Below, in pieces: positions 1 to 9,415 of a stretch of DNA of 18,387 bases (positions are counted from its first letter, which is position 1; each line of letters begins with the position of its first letter). The notes under the pieces were generated by a model, which searched no databases, was not told where the DNA came from, and saw only the letters and a list, made by a program, of their open reading frames with translations. The DNA comes from Streptomyces albus subsp. albus (GTDB taxonomy: Bacteria > Actinomycetota > Actinomycetes > Streptomycetales > Streptomycetaceae). The stretch is from assembly GCF_000725885.1 (NCBI RefSeq), contig NZ_JODR01000057.1, forward strand, positions 1 through 18,387, written 5' to 3'. The position numbers and the translations under genes were made by a program.

Positions 1-1
1 C

Positions 2-811
2 GAGGTGGCGTTGTTCCGGCTTCTGGAGTCGTGGGGCGTCACGCCCGACTACCTCGTCGGCCACTCCGTCGGAGAGCTGGCTGCCGCGCACGTATCCGGC
101 GTGCTGTCGCTGGCGGACGCGTGCAAGCTGGTAGCCGCCCGTGCCCGGTTGATGCAGGCGTTGCCCGAGGGCGGTGCGATGTGGGCCGTGCGGGCCACCG
201 AGGAAGAGGTCGCACCGCTGCTGGTCGAAGGCGTGTCCGTGGCAGCGGTCAACGCACCGGGCCAGGTCGTGCTCTCCGGCACCCGCGCAGCCGTCGAATC
301 GGTGGCTGCGGGGTTGCCCGACCATCAGGGTCGTTGGCTGGAGGTCAGTCACGCCTTCCACTCGGCGCTCATGGACCCGATGCTGGCCGAGTTCACCGAG
401 GCGGCGGCCACCGCGGCGGCCACCGTCGAGTACGCCCGTCCCCGGGTACCGATCGTGTCCACCCTCACCGGCGAGCAGGTCGAGGAGTTCTCCGCCTCGT
501 ATTGGACGGACCAGGTGCGCGGCACCGTGCGCTTCGCCGATGCGATCACCCGCCTCAAGGCCCTGGGCGTGGCCCGTCTCGTGGAGCTGGGCCCGGACGC
601 GAGCCTGGTCGGTGCCATCGGTGAGGTGGACGACGACGCGCTCGCCGTCCCCGTGATCCACCGCAAGAGTGCGGAAGCACCCGCCGCTGTCGCGGCGCTG
701 GCCCGGCTGTGGGCGGACGGTGCCGAGGCCGACTGGGCGGCGTTCTTCGCCCCGACCGGCGCGCGGACCGTCGACCTGCCCACGTACGCCTTCCAGCGCC
801 GGCGCTACTGG
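2..811 (+). other. Acyltransferase domain AT1 (partial), predicted malonyl-CoA specific, with post-AT linker
   Basis: The domain loads an extender unit onto the ACP of its module. The window begins about two fifths into the fold. The nucleophile motif GHSVGE has its serine codon at 65-67, and HAFHS is at 350-364. Both the V after the serine and HAFH (not YASH) are the established malonyl-CoA signature. The C-terminal AT part ([24 protein letters not shown]) is intact, and the linker ends with [12 protein letters not shown] at 811. This intact copy is the best reference for what is missing from AT3. Confidence 0.95.
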
Positions 812-3800
812 CTGGCCGGCACGGCCGGCCCCCTGCATGCCGGGGCCATCGGGGCGGATCCGGTCAAGCACCCGCTGCTGGGTGCGGCGGTGGAACTCTC
901 CGACGGCGGCGGCCATGTGTTCACCGGGCGGATCTCCGCGCGCAGCCATCCGTGGCTCGCCGAGCACCGGGTGGCGGGGGACGCGGTGTTCCCCGGCACC
1001 GGATACGTGGAACTGGCCGTCCGCGCCGGTGACGAACTGGCCTGCGACCGGATTGAGGAACTGGTCCTCGAGGCGCCCCTGGTACTGCCTGCCGAGCAGG
1101 CCGTCCAGGTGCAGGTCCTCGTGGATCCCGCCGACGCGGCCGGCAGCCGCTCGTTCCGCATCAGTTCCCGCACGGAGGGACGGCAGTCGTGGATCCGCCA
1201 CGCGAGCGGTGTCCTCGCCGTGGGCGACGGGCAGGAGCATGCCGGGCTCACGGCCTGGCCGCCGGCCGGGGCCGTCCCGGTCGTTGTCGACGGTCACTAC
1301 GCCGCGCGTGCCGAGGGCGGGTTCGGCTACGGGGCGATCTACCAGGGGCTGACCGCGGTGTGGCGGCGGGACGGGGAGCTGTTCGCGGAGGTCGCGCTCG
1401 GTGACGAGTTCCGTGCTGAGGCGGACCGCTTCGGTCTGCACCCCGCCGTGCTCGACGCCGCGCTCCAGCCGTTGTCGTACGACGAGCGGTCGGCGGGCGC
1501 CCGGCGGCTGCCGTTCTGCTGGAACGGGGTGACCCTGCACGCCACGGGCGCCTCGCTGCTGCGGGTGGCGATCGTCCCGGGCGCCACGGGGGACAGCTAC
1601 GCCCTCACGGTCGCGGACACCGAGGGCGCTCCCGTCCTGACGGCCGAGGCGCTGACGCTGCGCCCGTACGACGGCTCACCGCTGTCGGCACCTGCCACAT
1701 CCGAAACCGCATCCGGCCCCCCGTCCGAAACCGCATCCGGCACCGCGTCCGAAACCGCATCCGGCACCGCGTCCGACACCGCATCCGGCACCGCGCCCGC
1801 GACAGGTCCCGTCGCCGCCGCCGCCGACGGTGCCTCGCCGGCCCCGGCCCCGGCCCCGGCCCCGTCGGCGACCGGGCCCGCCCGTCGCGCCCCGGTACGC
1901 CGCAAGGCGGCTGCCGCCGTGTCCGGTGGTGGCCGGGCGCTCCGCGACCGCCTCGCCGCGCTGCCGGAGGACGAGCAGCGCGCCGCCCTGCTGGAGATCG
2001 TGAGCCGCCGGGCCGCGATCGTGCTCGACCGGCCCAAGGGGCAGGCGGTGGACGAGCATCTCGCGTTCCGCGACCTGGGCTTCACCTCCCTCACCGCCGT
2101 CCAGCTGCGGGAGGCGCTGGCTGAGGAGACGGGCCTGCGGCTGCCCGCGACCCTCGTCTTCGACCACCCGACGCCGGCTGTCCTGGTCGACCACCTCTGC
2201 GCGGAACTGCTCGGCGGGCCGACGGCCTCCTCCGCGGTCGGGGACCCGGCCGAAGGCGGTGCCGCCGGCGTGGATGAGCCGATCGCCATCATCGGCATGA
2301 GCTGCCGCTACCCGGGCGGCGTGCGCAGCGCGCAGGAGCTGTGGCAGCTGGTCGCCGAGGGAACCGATGCGATCTCCGGTTTCCCGACCGACCGCGGCTG
2401 GGACCTGGAGGCGCTGTACGACCCGGACCCGGACAACCCCGGCACCTGCTACGTCCACGAGGGCGGGTTCCTGCACGACGCAAGCCTGTTCGACGCCACC
2501 TTCTTCGGCATCAGCCCGCGTGAGGCGGTCGCGATGGACCCGCAGCAGCGGCTGCTGCTGGAGGTCTCCTGGGAGGCGCTGGAGCACGCCGGGCTCGACG
2601 CGCACGCCATGCGCGGCAGCCGCACCGGGGTGTTCGCCGGAGTCACCTACCAGGACTACGGCGGTCTGCTCGCGGCGGCCGAGGACAGCTTCGAGGGCTT
2701 CCTGGGCACCGGCAACTCGCCCAGCGTGCTCTCCGGCCGCGTCTCCTACACCCTCGGCCTGGAGGGGCCGGCGCTGACGATCGACACCGCCTGCTCGTCG
2801 TCCCTGGTCACGCTGCACTCCGCCTGTCAGGCGCTGCGGGAGAACGACTGCGCGATGGCGCTCGCCGGCGGGGTGACCGTCATGTCCACCCCCATCTCGC
2901 TCATCGAGTTCAGCCGGCAGCGTGCGCTCGCCGAGGACGGCCGGTCGAAGCCGTTCTCCGACGACGCGGACGGGGCGAGCTGGGCGGAGGGCGCCGGCAT
3001 GCTGCTGCTGGAGCGGTTGTCGGACGCCCGGCGCAACGGTCACCGGGTGCTGGCGGTCGTACGCGGCAGCGCGGTGAACCAGGACGGTGCGTCCAACGGG
3101 CTGACCGCGCCGAACGGCCCCTCCCAGCAGCGGGTGATCCGTCAGGCGCTGGCGAACGCCAAGGTGTCGGCCGCGGACGTCGATGTGGTGGAGGCGCACG
3201 GCACGGGCACCTCGCTGGGTGACCCCATCGAGGCGCAAGCGCTGCTGGCGACCTACGGCCAGGACCGGCCCGGGGACCGGCCGCTGTGGCTGGGCTCCGT
3301 CAAGTCGAACATCGGGCACTCCCAGGCCGCGGCCGGTGCCGCCGGACTGATCAAGATGGTGCAGGCGATGCGGCACGGCCTGATGCCGAAGTCCCTGCAT
3401 CTGGGCACCCCCTCCACGCATGTCGACTGGTCGGCCGGCGCGGTGGAGCTGCTGGCCGAGGCACGGCAGTGGACACGGTCCGAGGACCGGCCGCGCCGGG
3501 CCGCCGTCTCCGGATTCGGGATGAGCGGCACCAACGCGCACGTGATCCTGGAGGAGGCCCCCGAGGAGACGCAGCCGGCACAGCCCGCCGACGACGCCCC
3601 GCGCGTGCCCCCGGTGGTGCCGTGGGTGGTGTCCGGCCGCAGTGCCGCCGGACTGCGCGGCCAGGCCGCCGCACTGCGGCAGTCGGCCGGTGACGCCGAT
3701 CCGGTGGACGTGGCGTGGTCGCTGCTGACGACCCGTTCGCGGTTCGAGCACCGGGCCGTGCTGACCGGCGCGTACACCGAGGGCCTCGCGGCGCTGGCGG

Positions 3801-6800
3801 CCGGGGAACCCGCGGACCACGTGGTGACCGGGGTGGCGGGCCCGGTGGGGCGGACCGTGTTCGTCTTCCCCGGCCAGGGCGCGCAGTGGGCCGGTATGGG
3901 CGCCGGCCTGCTGGAGTCCTCGCCCGTGTTCGCCTCCGTGGTGGCCGAGTGCGAGGCCGCGATGGCGGAACTGGTGGACTGGTCGGTGACCGCGGTGCTG
4001 CGCGGCGACGCCGACGCCCCGTCGCTGGAGCGGGTGGACGTGGTGCAGCCGGCGTCGTTCGTGGTGATGGTGGCGCTGGCCGCGGTGTGGCGGTCCTACG
4101 GGGTGCGGCCGGCGGCCGTCGTCGGCCATTCGCAGGGCGAGATCGCCGCCGCGTACGTGGCCGGAGCGCTCTCGCTGCGGGACGCGCTGCGGGTCGTCGT
4201 GGCCCGCTCCGCGGCGATCGCCCGGCTGGCCGGCGGCGGCCGGGGCACGATGGCGTCGCTCGCCGTCTCCGCCGAGGAGGCCGGGGCACTGCTGGCCGGC
4301 CGGGTGGGGCAGGTCTTCGTCGCGGCCGTCAACGGGCCCGGCCAGGTGGTCGTCTCGGGTGACGTGGCCGCGGTCGGGGAAGTGGTCGCCGAATGCGAAC
4401 GGCTGGGGCACCGGGCCCGGCGGATCGCCGTGGACTACGCCTCCCACTCGCCGGCCATGGACGTCCTGGAGGACGAGCTGGCCGCCGTGCTGGACGGGAT
4501 CGACGCCCACGCGGGCGACGTGCCGCTGCTGTCCACGGTGACCGGCGAATTCGTCGACGGCTCGGGCATGGACGGCACGTACTGGTTCACCAACCTGCGC
4601 TCCACCGTGCGGTTCGCCGAGGCCGTCGAAAAGCTGGCCGCAGAAGGCTACGGCACGTTCGTCGAGGTCTCCTCGCACCCGGTGCTGACCACCGCGGTGC
4701 AGGAGATCCTCCAGACGGCCGACAACGCGGTGGTGACCGGCTCCCTGCGGCGCGACGACGGCGGCCTCGACCGCTTCACCGCCGGACTGGCCGAGTTGTG
4801 GGTGCACGGCGTGGCCGTCGACTGGGCAGCCGCCTTCGACGGCACCCGGCCCACGACGGTCGAACTGCCCACGTACGCCTTCCAGCGGCAGAGCTACTGG
4901 CCGCAGCTCGCCGCCGGCCCGGCCGCCGCCGACGCCGGCGAGGGGACCGCGCAGGACCGCGAGTTCTGGGCGGCCGTCGAACGCGCCGACGCCTCGGCGC
5001 TGGCCGGTGCCCTGGGCACCGACCCGGCCGTGGTCGATCCGCTGCTGCCGGTGCTGGCCGACTGGCGCAGGAAGCAACGCGAGGCGCACACCACCGACTC
5101 CTGGCGCTACCGCGTCAACTGGACACCGCTGACCGTGCCCGACGTGGCGTCCGCGTCCGGAACCTGGCTGGTGGTGACGCCCGATGACGGCACGGCCAGG
5201 AGCTGGGCCGACGCGCTCGGCACCGAACTGGCGGCCCTGGGCGGCACCCCGCACACGCTGGAGCTGGGCGAGCCCGACCTCGACCGTGCGGCGCTCACCG
5301 CACGGCTGGGCGACAGCGGCCTGCCGGCCGGTCTGACCGGAGTGGTGTCGCTGCTGGGCCTCGACGAACGGGACAGCGGCCACACCGGCCTGCCGCTCGG
5401 TCTCGGCCTGACCTCCGTGCTGCTCCAGGCGCTCGGGGACGCCGGACTCGACGCCCCGCTGTGGACGCTGACCTCGGGCGCCGTCCCGGTCGCCAAGTGG
5501 GACGCGGTGACCCGGCCCCGCCAGGCAGCCGTATGGGGCCTCGGCCGGGTGGCCGCACTGGAACACCCCGACCGGTGGGGCGGTCTCGTCGACGTACCCG
5601 CCGAAGCCGACGCGCGGGCCGCGCGCCGCGTGGTGAACGCCCTCGCCGCGGCCGAGGACGACCAGATCGCGCTGCGCGCCTCCGGCCTGTTCGGGCGGCG
5701 ACTGGTGCGCGCGCCGCGGCAGCCCGGCGCGGACGGGGCATGGACCCCCTCCGGCACGGTGCTGATCACCGGCGGCACCGGGGCCCTGGGCGCCAGGGTG
5801 GCCCGCTTCGCCGTCGAGCACGGCGCCGCGCACGTGGTGCTGACCAGCCGGCGCGGGCCCGACGCACCCGGAGCGTCGGAAATCCGCCGGGACCTGGAGG
5901 CGCTGGGCGCCGAAGTGACCGTCGCGGCCTGCGACGTGGCAGACCGCGACCAGGTCGCCGCGCTGCTCGACGGGCTGTCCGGCACGCCGCCGCTCACTGC
6001 GGTCGTGCACGCGGCGGGTGTCCTGGACGACGGCGTCCTGGGCGCGCTCGACCCCGGGCGCATCGCCGGGGTGATGGCCCCCAAGGCGCACGCCGCACTC
6101 GTCCTCGACGAGCTGACCCGGCAACGCGGTCTCGACCTGGACGCGTTCGTGCTGTTCAGCTCCACCGCCGGCGTCTGGGGCGGTCCCGGACAGGCGAACT
6201 ACGCCGCCGCGAACGCCGTCCTCGACGCGCTCGCCGAACACCGCCGGGCCGAAGGGCTGGCCGCGACCTCGATCGCGTGGGGCCCGTGGTCCGACGCCGG
6301 CATGGCGGACAGCACCGCCATCGAGGCCCGGCAGCGCAAGGGCGGCATCCACGCGCTGCCGCCCGCATCCGCCGTCGCCGTGCTCCGGCAGACCGTCGCC
6401 GACGGCGACGCCGCGCTCACCGTGGCCGGCGTCGACTGGAGCGTCTACGCCCCCGCGTTCACGGCCGCACGGCGCAGCATGCTCCTCGACCGGATACCGG
6501 AGGCCCACCAGGCCCTGGAGACGGCGGACGGAGAGGGCCCCGCCGCCGGCCCCGACTCGCTCGCCGCCCGGCTGGCCGGGCTCACCGACATCGAACGCGA
6601 CCGCGAACTGCTGGACCTGGTACGCAAGCACGTCGCCGGGGTGCTCGGCTTCGCCGACCCGTCCGACGTCGAGCCCACCCACGTCTTCGCCGACATCGGG
6701 TTCGACTCCCTGACCGCCGTCGAGCTGCGCAACCGGCTCGGCATGGTCACCGGGCTGAAGCTGCCCACCACGCTGGTCTTCGACCACCCCAGCCCCAACG

Positions 6801-9415
6801 CGCTGGTGCGCCATCTGCGTCAGGAACTCATCGGCGCCGCCGCCCCGGCACCGGCCGCCCCCGCGGCGAACAGCCGGCCGACGGAGACCGACGACGACCC
6901 CATCGCCATCATCGGCATGAGCTGCCGACTGCCCGGCGGGGTGTCCTCGCCGGAGGAGTTCTGGCGGCTCCTGTCGGACGGCGAGGACGCGATCTCCTCG
7001 TTCCCGGCCGACCGCGGCTGGGACGTCGAAGGGGTCTACGACCCCGACCCGGACAAGGCCGGCACGACGTACACCCGGCACGGCGGATTCGTCGACGACG
7101 TCAGCGGGTTCGACGCCGCGCTGTTCGGCATCAACCCGCGCGAGGCACTGGCCATGGACCCGCAGCAGCGGCTGCTGCTGGAGTGCTCGTGGGAGGCGTT
7201 CGAGCGGGCCGGCATCGCCCCGACGTCCCTGACCGGCAGCCGGACCGGGATGTTCGCCGGCAGCAACGGCTCCGACTACGGCGCCCTGCTGATGGCCTCA
7301 CCGCAGGGCGCGGACGGCTACTTCATGACCGGCAACGCCGCGAGCGTGCTGTCCGGCCGGGTCGCCTACACCCTCGGGCTGGAGGGCCCGGCGGTCACCG
7401 TCGACACGGCCTGCTCGTCGTCCCTCGTCGCCCTGCACCTGGCGGCGCAGGCGCTGCGCAACGACGAGTGCTCGCTCGCGGTGGCCGGCGGTGTCACGCT
7501 CATCTCCACGCCGGGGCCGTTCGTCAGCTTCAGCCGCCAGCACGGCCTCGCCGTCGACGGCCGCTGCAAGGCGTTCTCCGACGACGCGGACGGCACCGGC
7601 TGGGCGGAAGGCGTCGGCGTGCTCGTCCTCGAACGCCTCTCCGACGCGCGCCGCGCCGGACACACGGTGCTCGCCCTGGTCACCGGCAGCGCCACCAACC
7701 AGGACGGCGCCTCCAACGGACTGACGGCCCCCAACGGTCCCTCCCAGCAGCGCGTCATCCGGCAGGCGCTGGCGAACGCCGGCCTCACCGCCTCCGACGT
7801 GGACGCGGTGGAGGCGCACGGCACCGGCACCACGCTGGGCGACCCGATCGAGGCGCAGGCGCTGCTGGCGACCTACGGCCAGGACCGTGCGGAGGACCGT
7901 CCGCTGTGGTTGGGCTCGGTCAAGTCGAACCTCGGGCACACGCAGGCCGCCGCCGGTGTTGCCGGGCTGATCAAGATGGTGCTGGCGATGCAGCACGAGA
8001 CGCTGCCCAGAACCCTGCACGTGGGAACGCCGTCCACGCACGTGGACTGGTCGGCCGGCGCGGTGGAACTGCTGGCCGAGGCACGGCAGTGGCCGCGCTG
8101 CGAACGCCGCCGACGTGCGGGCGTGTCGTCCTTCGGAATCAGCGGCACCAACGCCCACGTCATCATCGAGGAACCCCCGACGACGACCGAAGCCCCCGCC
8201 GGTGCTGCCCCGGCCGGGCCGGTCGACGCCGATCTGCCGCTGGTGCCCTGGGTGGTGTCCGCACGGACCGCCGCGGCACTCGCCGCGCAAGCAGACCGGT
8301 TGGAGACCGCGACGGCGGGTGCCAACCCGCTCGACGTGGCCCTCTCCCTGGCCACCACCCGCGCGGCCCTGGAGCATCGCGCGGTCGTCCTGGGCGCGGA
8401 CACCGACGAGTTGCGTACCCGACTGGCGGCCCTCGCCGCCGGAGAGGCCACGCCGGACACCGTGACCAGCACGGCCCGCACCGGTCTGACGGGGTTTGTG
8501 TTCTCGGGCCAGGGTGGTCAGCGTCTCGGTATGGGCCGGGAGTTGGCTTCGGTCTTCTCGGTGTTCGCTGATGCGTTGGATGAGGTGTGTGCGCACTTCG
8601 ACGGATTGCTGGACCGTCCGCTGCGGGATGTGATGTTCGCGGATGCCGATGAGGACGCGGAGGCGTTGGGGCTGACGGGTTGGGCTCAGCCTGCGTTGTT
8701 CGCGGTCGAGGTGGCGTTGTTCCGGCTGGTGGAGTCGTGGGGCGTCACGCCTGATTACCTCGTTGGCCACTCGGTGGGCGAGTTGGCGGCTGCGCATGTG
8801 TCGGGTGTGTTGTCGCTGGCGGACGCCTGTGCGCTTGTTGCTGCTCGTGCCCGGTTGATGCAGGCGCTGCCCGAGGGCGGGGCGATGTGGGCGGTCCGGG
8901 CCACCGAGGACGAGGTCACACCGCTGCTGGTGGAGGGCGTGTCGGTGGCGGCGGTGAACGCGCCGGGTCAGGTCGTGCTCTCCGGCACCCGCGAAGCCGT
9001 CGAAACCGTGGCCGCCGCCTTGCCCGACCATCAGGGTCGTTGGCTGGAGGTCAGTCACGCCTTCCACTCGGCGCTCATGGACCCGATGCTGGCCGAGTTC
9101 ACCGAGGCGGCGGCCACCCCACCGCCGTCACCGCCCTGGCCCGCCTGTGGGCGGACGGTGCCGAGGCCGACTGGGCGGCGTTCTACGCGCCGACCGGCGC
9201 CCGGACCGTCGAGCTGCCCACCTACGCCTTCCAGCGGAAGCCGTACTGGCCCCGCCCGATGGCGCGCAGGGCCGGCGATGTGGCCGCGGCGGGACTCGCC
9301 GACGCGGGGCACCCGCTGCTCGGTGCGGCGGTGGCGCTCGCCGGGGACGGGGGACAGCTGTTCACCGGCCGGATCGGCGTGCGTGATCTGCCGTGGCTGG
9401 CCGACCACGAGGTGA
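2..9415 (+). CDS. Type I modular polyketide synthase (PKS A), upstream reading-frame segment, 5' end outside window
   Basis: This is a multidomain enzyme that extends an acyl chain held on its carrier-protein domains. The frame is open from the first complete codon (2-4); the GTG at 5 is an internal valine, because homologous ATs in this window have another 200 or so residues before it. Domain order seen: partial AT(malonyl), DH, ACP, KS, AT(methylmalonyl), KR, ACP, KS, and the first two thirds of an AT(malonyl). PKS sense ends at about 9118, roughly residue 3038 of this frame. The last 98 or so residues to the TGA at 9413-9415 are Pro/Arg-rich frameshift product with no AT resemblance. The AT continues in frame 1, so this segment and 9118-13188 are one gene interrupted by a deletion-frameshift. 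Known of the family: such proteins are cytosolic homodimers working collinearly. The domain calls are certain; the intactness of the gene is not. Confidence 0.96.
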   Translation, partial: EVALFRLLESWGVTPDYLVGHSVGELAAAHVSGVLSLADACKLVAARARLMQALPEGGAMWAVRATEEEVAPLLVEGVSVAAVNAPGQVVLSGTRAAVESVAAGLPDHQGRWLEVSHAFHSALMDPMLAEFTEAAATAAATVEYARPRVPIVSTLTGEQVEEFSASYWTDQVRGTVRFADAITRLKALGVARLVELGPDASLVGAIGEVDDDALAVPVIHRKSAEAPAAVAALARLWADGAEADWAAFFAPTGARTVDLPTYAFQRRRYWLAGTAGPLHAGAIGADPVKHPLLGAAVELSDGGGHVFTGRISARSHPWLAEHRVAGDAVFPGTGYVELAVRAGDELACDRIEELVLEAPLVLPAEQAVQVQVLVDPADAAGSRSFRISSRTEGRQSWIRHASGVLAVGDGQEHAGLTAWPPAGAVPVVVDGHYAARAEGGFGYGAIYQGLTAVWRRDGELFAEVALGDEFRAEADRFGLHPAVLDAALQPLSYDERSAGARRLPFCWNGVTLHATGASLLRVAIVPGATGDSYALTVADTEGAPVLTAEALTLRPYDGSPLSAPATSETASGPPSETASGTASETASGTASDTASGTAPATGPVAAAADGASPAPAPAPAPSATGPARRAPVRRKAAAAVSGGGRALRDRLAALPEDEQRAALLEIVSRRAAIVLDRPKGQAVDEHLAFRDLGFTSLTAVQLREALAEETGLRLPATLVFDHPTPAVLVDHLCAELLGGPTASSAVGDPAEGGAAGVDEPIAIIGMSCRYPGGVRSAQELWQLVAEGTDAISGFPTDRGWDLEALYDPDPDNPGTCYVHEGGFLHDASLFDATFFGISPREAVAMDPQQRLLLEVSWEALEHAGLDAHAMRGSRTGVFAGVTYQDYGGLLAAAEDSFEGFLGTGNSPSVLSGRVSYTLGLEGPALTIDTACSSSLVTLHSACQALRENDCAMALAGGVTVMSTPISLIEFSRQRALAEDGRSKPFSDDADGASWAEGAGMLLLERLSDARRNGHRVLAVVRGSAVNQDGASNGLTAPNGPSQQRVIRQALANAKVSAADVDVVEAHGTGTSLGDPIEAQALLATYGQDRPGDRPLWLGSVKSNIGHSQAAAGAAGLIKMVQAMRHGLMPKSLHLGTPSTHVDWSAGAVELLAEARQWTRSEDRPRRAAVSGFGMSGTNAHVILEEAPEETQPAQPADDAPRVPPVVPWVVSGRSAAGLRGQAAALRQSAGDADPVDVAWSLLTTRSRFEHRAVLTGAYTEGLAALAAGEPADHVVTGVAGPVGRTVFVFPGQGAQWAGMGAGLLESSPVFASVVAECEAAMAELVDWSVTAVLRGDADAPSLERVDVVQPASFVVMVALAAVWRSYGVRPAAVVGHSQGEIAAAYVAGALSLRDALRVVVARSAAIARLAGGGRGTMASLAVSAEEAGALLAGRVGQVFVAAVNGPGQVVVSGDVAAVGEVVAECERLGHRARRIAVDYASHSPAMDVLEDELAAVLDGIDAHAGDVPLLSTVTGEFVDGSGMDGTYWFTNLRSTVRFAEAVEKLAAEGYGTFVEVSSHPVLTTAVQEILQTADNAVVTGSLRRDDGGLDRFTAGLAELWVHGVAVDWAAAFDGTRPTTVELPTYAFQRQSYWPQLAAGPAAADAGEGTAQDREFWAAVERADASALAGALGTDPAVVDPLLPVLADWRRKQREAHTTDSWRYRVNWTPLTVPDVASASGTWLVVTPDDGTARSWADALGTELAALGGTPHTLELGEPDLDRAALTARLGDSGLPAGLTGVVSLLGLDERDSGHTGLPLGLGLTSVLLQALGDAGLDAPLWTLTSGAVPVAKWDAVTRPRQAAVWGLGRVAALEHPDRWGGLVDVPAEADARAARRVVNALAAAEDDQIALRASGLFGRRLVRAPRQPGADGAWTPSGTVLITGGTGALGARVARFAVEHGAAHVVLTSRRGPDAPGASEIRRDLEALGAEVTVAACDVADRDQVAALLDGLSGTPPLTAVVHAAGVLDDGVLGALDPGRIAGVMAPKAHAALVLDELTRQRGLDLDAFVLFSSTAGVWGGPGQANYAAANAVLDALAEHRRAEGLAATSIAWGPWSDAGMADSTAIEARQRKGGIHALPPASAVAVLRQTVADGDAALTVAGVDWSVYAPAFTAARRSMLLDRIPEAHQALETADGEGPAAGPDSLAARLAGLTDIERDRELLDLVRKHVAGVLGFADPSDVEPTHVFADIGFDSLTAVELRNRLGMVTGLKLPTTLVFDHPSPNALVRHLRQELIGAAAPAPAAPAANSRPTETDDDPIAIIGMSCRLPGGVSSPEEFWRLLSDGEDAISSFPADRGWDVEGVYDPDPDKAGTTYTRHGGFVDDVSGFDAALFGINPREALAMDPQQRLLLECSWEAFERAGIAPTSLTGSRTGMFAGSNGSDYGALLMASPQGADGYFMTGNAASVLSGRVAYTLGLEGPAVTVDTACSSSLVALHLAAQALRNDECSLAVAGGVTLISTPGPFVSFSRQHGLAVDGRCKAFSDDADGTGWAEGVGVLVLERLSDARRAGHTVLALVTGSATNQDGASNGLTAPNGPSQQRVIRQALANAGLTASDVDAVEAHGTGTTLGDPIEAQALLATYGQDRAEDRPLWLGSVKSNLGHTQAAAGVAGLIKMVLAMQHETLPRTLHVGTPSTHVDWSAGAVELLAEARQWPRCERRRRAGVSSFGISGTNAHVIIEEPPTTTEAPAGAAPAGPVDADLPLVPWVVSARTAAALAAQADRLETATAGANPLDVALSLATTRAALEHRAVVLGADTDELRTRLAALAAGEATPDTVTSTARTGLTGFVFSGQGGQRLGMGRELASVFSVFADALDEVCAHFDGLLDRPLRDVMFADADEDAEALGLTGWAQPALFAVEVALFRLVESWGVTPDYLVGHSVGELAAAHVSGVLSLADACALVAARARLMQALPEGGAMWAVRATEDEVTPLLVEGVSVAAVNAPGQVVLSGTREAVETVAAALPDHQGRWLEVSHAFHSALMDPMLAEFTEAAATPPPSPPWPACGRTVPRPTGRRSTRRPAPGPSSCPPTPSSGSRTGPARWRAGPAMWPRRDSPTRGTRCSVRRWRSPGTGDSCSPAGSACVICRGWPTTR
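314..412 (+). repeat. 99-bp identical tract shared by AT1 and AT3, first copy
   Basis: It is base-for-base identical to 9020-9118. Flanking parts of the same domains differ at many third positions, so the identity is higher than protein conservation requires and suggests recent gene conversion or a repeat-driven assembly join. It encodes [10 protein letters not shown] through the HAFHS motif to AEFTEAAAT. Confidence 0.93.
869..1669 (+). other. Dehydratase domain DH1 in a module without ketoreductase
   Basis: The domain should remove water from a beta-hydroxyacyl-ACP. It starts at HPLLG (869). The catalytic His of HxxxGxxxxP is at 965-967 ([10 protein letters not shown]) and the catalytic Asp of LDAALQP at 1454-1456. 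LPFCW is present. The usual YGPxFxG is altered to YGAIYQG, with Pro replaced by Ala and Phe by Tyr. Length is about 267 residues, normal for the family. No KR structural or catalytic subdomain lies between it and the following ACP, so its own module cannot make the hydroxyl it needs. It may be inactive, may act on an incoming or trans-reduced substrate, or may have another role. Confidence 0.93.
1700..1795 (+). repeat. Four in-frame 24-bp tandem repeats in the DH-ACP linker
   Basis: Units start at 1700, 1724, 1748 and 1772. Units 2 and 3 are identical, unit 4 differs by one base, and unit 1 differs only in its last bases. Each encodes eight residues of the form SETASGTA, giving a Ser/Thr/Ala/Gly linker that is probably disordered. 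The unit length is a multiple of three, so copy number can change without breaking the frame. It is followed by an Ala-Pro run at about 1837-1866. Confidence 0.95.
1936..2214 (+). other. Acyl carrier protein ACP1
   Basis: The domain carries the growing chain on a phosphopantetheine arm. The attachment motif reads LGFTSL instead of the common LGFDSL. The modified serine codon is 2087-2089, so the attachment residue is kept and only the preceding Asp is replaced by Thr. The downstream helix (TAVQLREAL), [12 protein letters not shown] and VDHL are typical. It closes the KR-less module and is followed by the KS of the next module after a linker of about 20 residues. Confidence 0.95.
2276..3557 (+). 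other. Ketosynthase domain KS2
   Basis: The domain performs decarboxylative Claisen condensation, receiving the chain from ACP1. It starts at EPIAIIGM. The nucleophilic Cys is in DTACSSSL at 2792-2794, the first catalytic His in EAHGTGT at 3197-3199, and the second in KSNIGH at 3317-3319, so it looks active. The usual DGRCKAF loop reads DGRSKPF, and GTGWAEG reads GASWAEG, unlike the other three KS domains in the window. This KS faces the unusual DH-only module. Confidence 0.96.
3848..4900 (+). other. Acyltransferase domain AT2, predicted methylmalonyl-CoA specific
   Basis: The domain selects the extender unit for its module. The nucleophile motif is GHSQGE with the serine codon at 4130-4132, and YASHS starts at 4436. 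Both are the established methylmalonyl-CoA signature. [10 protein letters not shown] and the FPGQGAQW start also match the methylmalonyl class. It is the only AT of the four in this window predicted to add a methyl branch. The post-AT linker ends [12 protein letters not shown] at 4900. Confidence 0.95.
5102..6445 (+). other. Ketoreductase domain KR2 (structural plus catalytic subdomains), mixed stereochemical fingerprint
   Basis: The domain reduces the beta-keto group with NADPH. The structural subdomain runs from WRYRVNW (5102) and the catalytic Rossmann part from [13 protein letters not shown] (5753). The catalytic serine lies in FSS (6158-6163), Tyr at 6200-6202 and Asn at 6212-6214. The LDD motif (6023-6031), which marks B-type reductases, is present. 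A Trp eight residues before the Tyr (6176-6178), which marks A-type, is present as well. Pro and Asn in GGPGQANY are B-like. I favour B-type (B1, with no Pro two residues after the Tyr). There is no DH or ER in this module, so a methyl-branched beta-hydroxy unit is expected. Confidence 0.93.
6560..6832 (+). other. Acyl carrier protein ACP2
   Basis: The attachment motif is IGFDSL with the phosphopantetheinylated serine codon at 6707-6709. [21 protein letters not shown] and a closing helix are typical. It carries the product of the methylmalonyl/KR module and hands it to KS3 within the same protein through an Ala/Pro-rich linker. Confidence 0.95.
6896..8176 (+). other. Ketosynthase domain KS3
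   Basis: It starts at DPIAIIGM. The nucleophilic Cys of DTACSSSL is at 7412-7414. EAHGTGT and [10 protein letters not shown], with the two catalytic His residues, are present, so it looks active. The DGRCKAF and GTGWAEG loops are standard. It opens the fully reducing module of PKS A. Confidence 0.96.
9020..9118 (+). repeat. 99-bp identical tract shared by AT1 and AT3, second copy
   Basis: This is the second copy of the tract at 314-412. It ends exactly where the AT3 deletion begins. Confidence 0.93.
9112..9124 (+). other. Deletion-frameshift junction in AT3 of PKS A
   Basis: This is the point where coding sense moves from frame 2 to frame 1. The sequence up to 9118 is identical for 99 bases to AT1 (314-412). 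The base after it corresponds to AT1 position 680 or so. The loss of about 268 bp is not a multiple of three. A C-rich microhomology of the ccacc type spans the join. Confidence 0.9.

Larger units (their letters stand above)
8486..9249 (+). other. Acyltransferase domain AT3, malonyl type, internally deleted and frameshifted
   Basis: The N-terminal two thirds reads in frame 2: [16 protein letters not shown] with serine codon 8771-8773, and HAFHS from 9056. After AEFTEAAAT (ending 9118) the sequence jumps in frame 1 straight to [13 protein letters not shown] and the post-AT linker, ending KPYW at 9249. Missing, by alignment to AT1, is everything from [10 protein letters not shown] to the residues before ALARLW, including STLTGE and VRFADAI. 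That is about 268 bp. As written the domain would not fold. The signature residues predict malonyl-CoA if the gap is an artefact. Confidence 0.92.

Noticed and set aside
5..7. GTG as the true start of PKS A
   Set aside because: It is inside the AT fold; AT3 and AT4 show another long N-terminal part, and the frame is open to the window edge.
1700..1795. Tandem repeats as a CRISPR array or regulatory iterons
   Set aside because: The units are contiguous with no spacers, in frame, and encode a linker peptide within an uninterrupted PKS.
1676..7081. Very long open frame on the minus strand (1801 codons)
   Set aside because: It is the mirror of KR, KS and ACP coding with GC-rich third positions; the translation is Arg/Gly/Val/His-rich with no recognisable domain.
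5461..8571. Long + strand frame-1 open frame
   Set aside because: It is an Arg/Gly/Ala-rich shadow of PKS A frame 2, in which all catalytic motifs occur.
9100..9130. Programmed ribosomal frameshift joining the two PKS A frames
   Set aside because: A frameshift alone would still leave about 89 residues of the AT missing, and I see no slippery heptamer or pausing structure.
9259..9261. ATG as an independent gene start for the DH-ER-KR-ACP segment
   Set aside because: It lies in the AT-DH linker, has no clear ribosome binding site or docking segment, and coding sense already starts at 9118.
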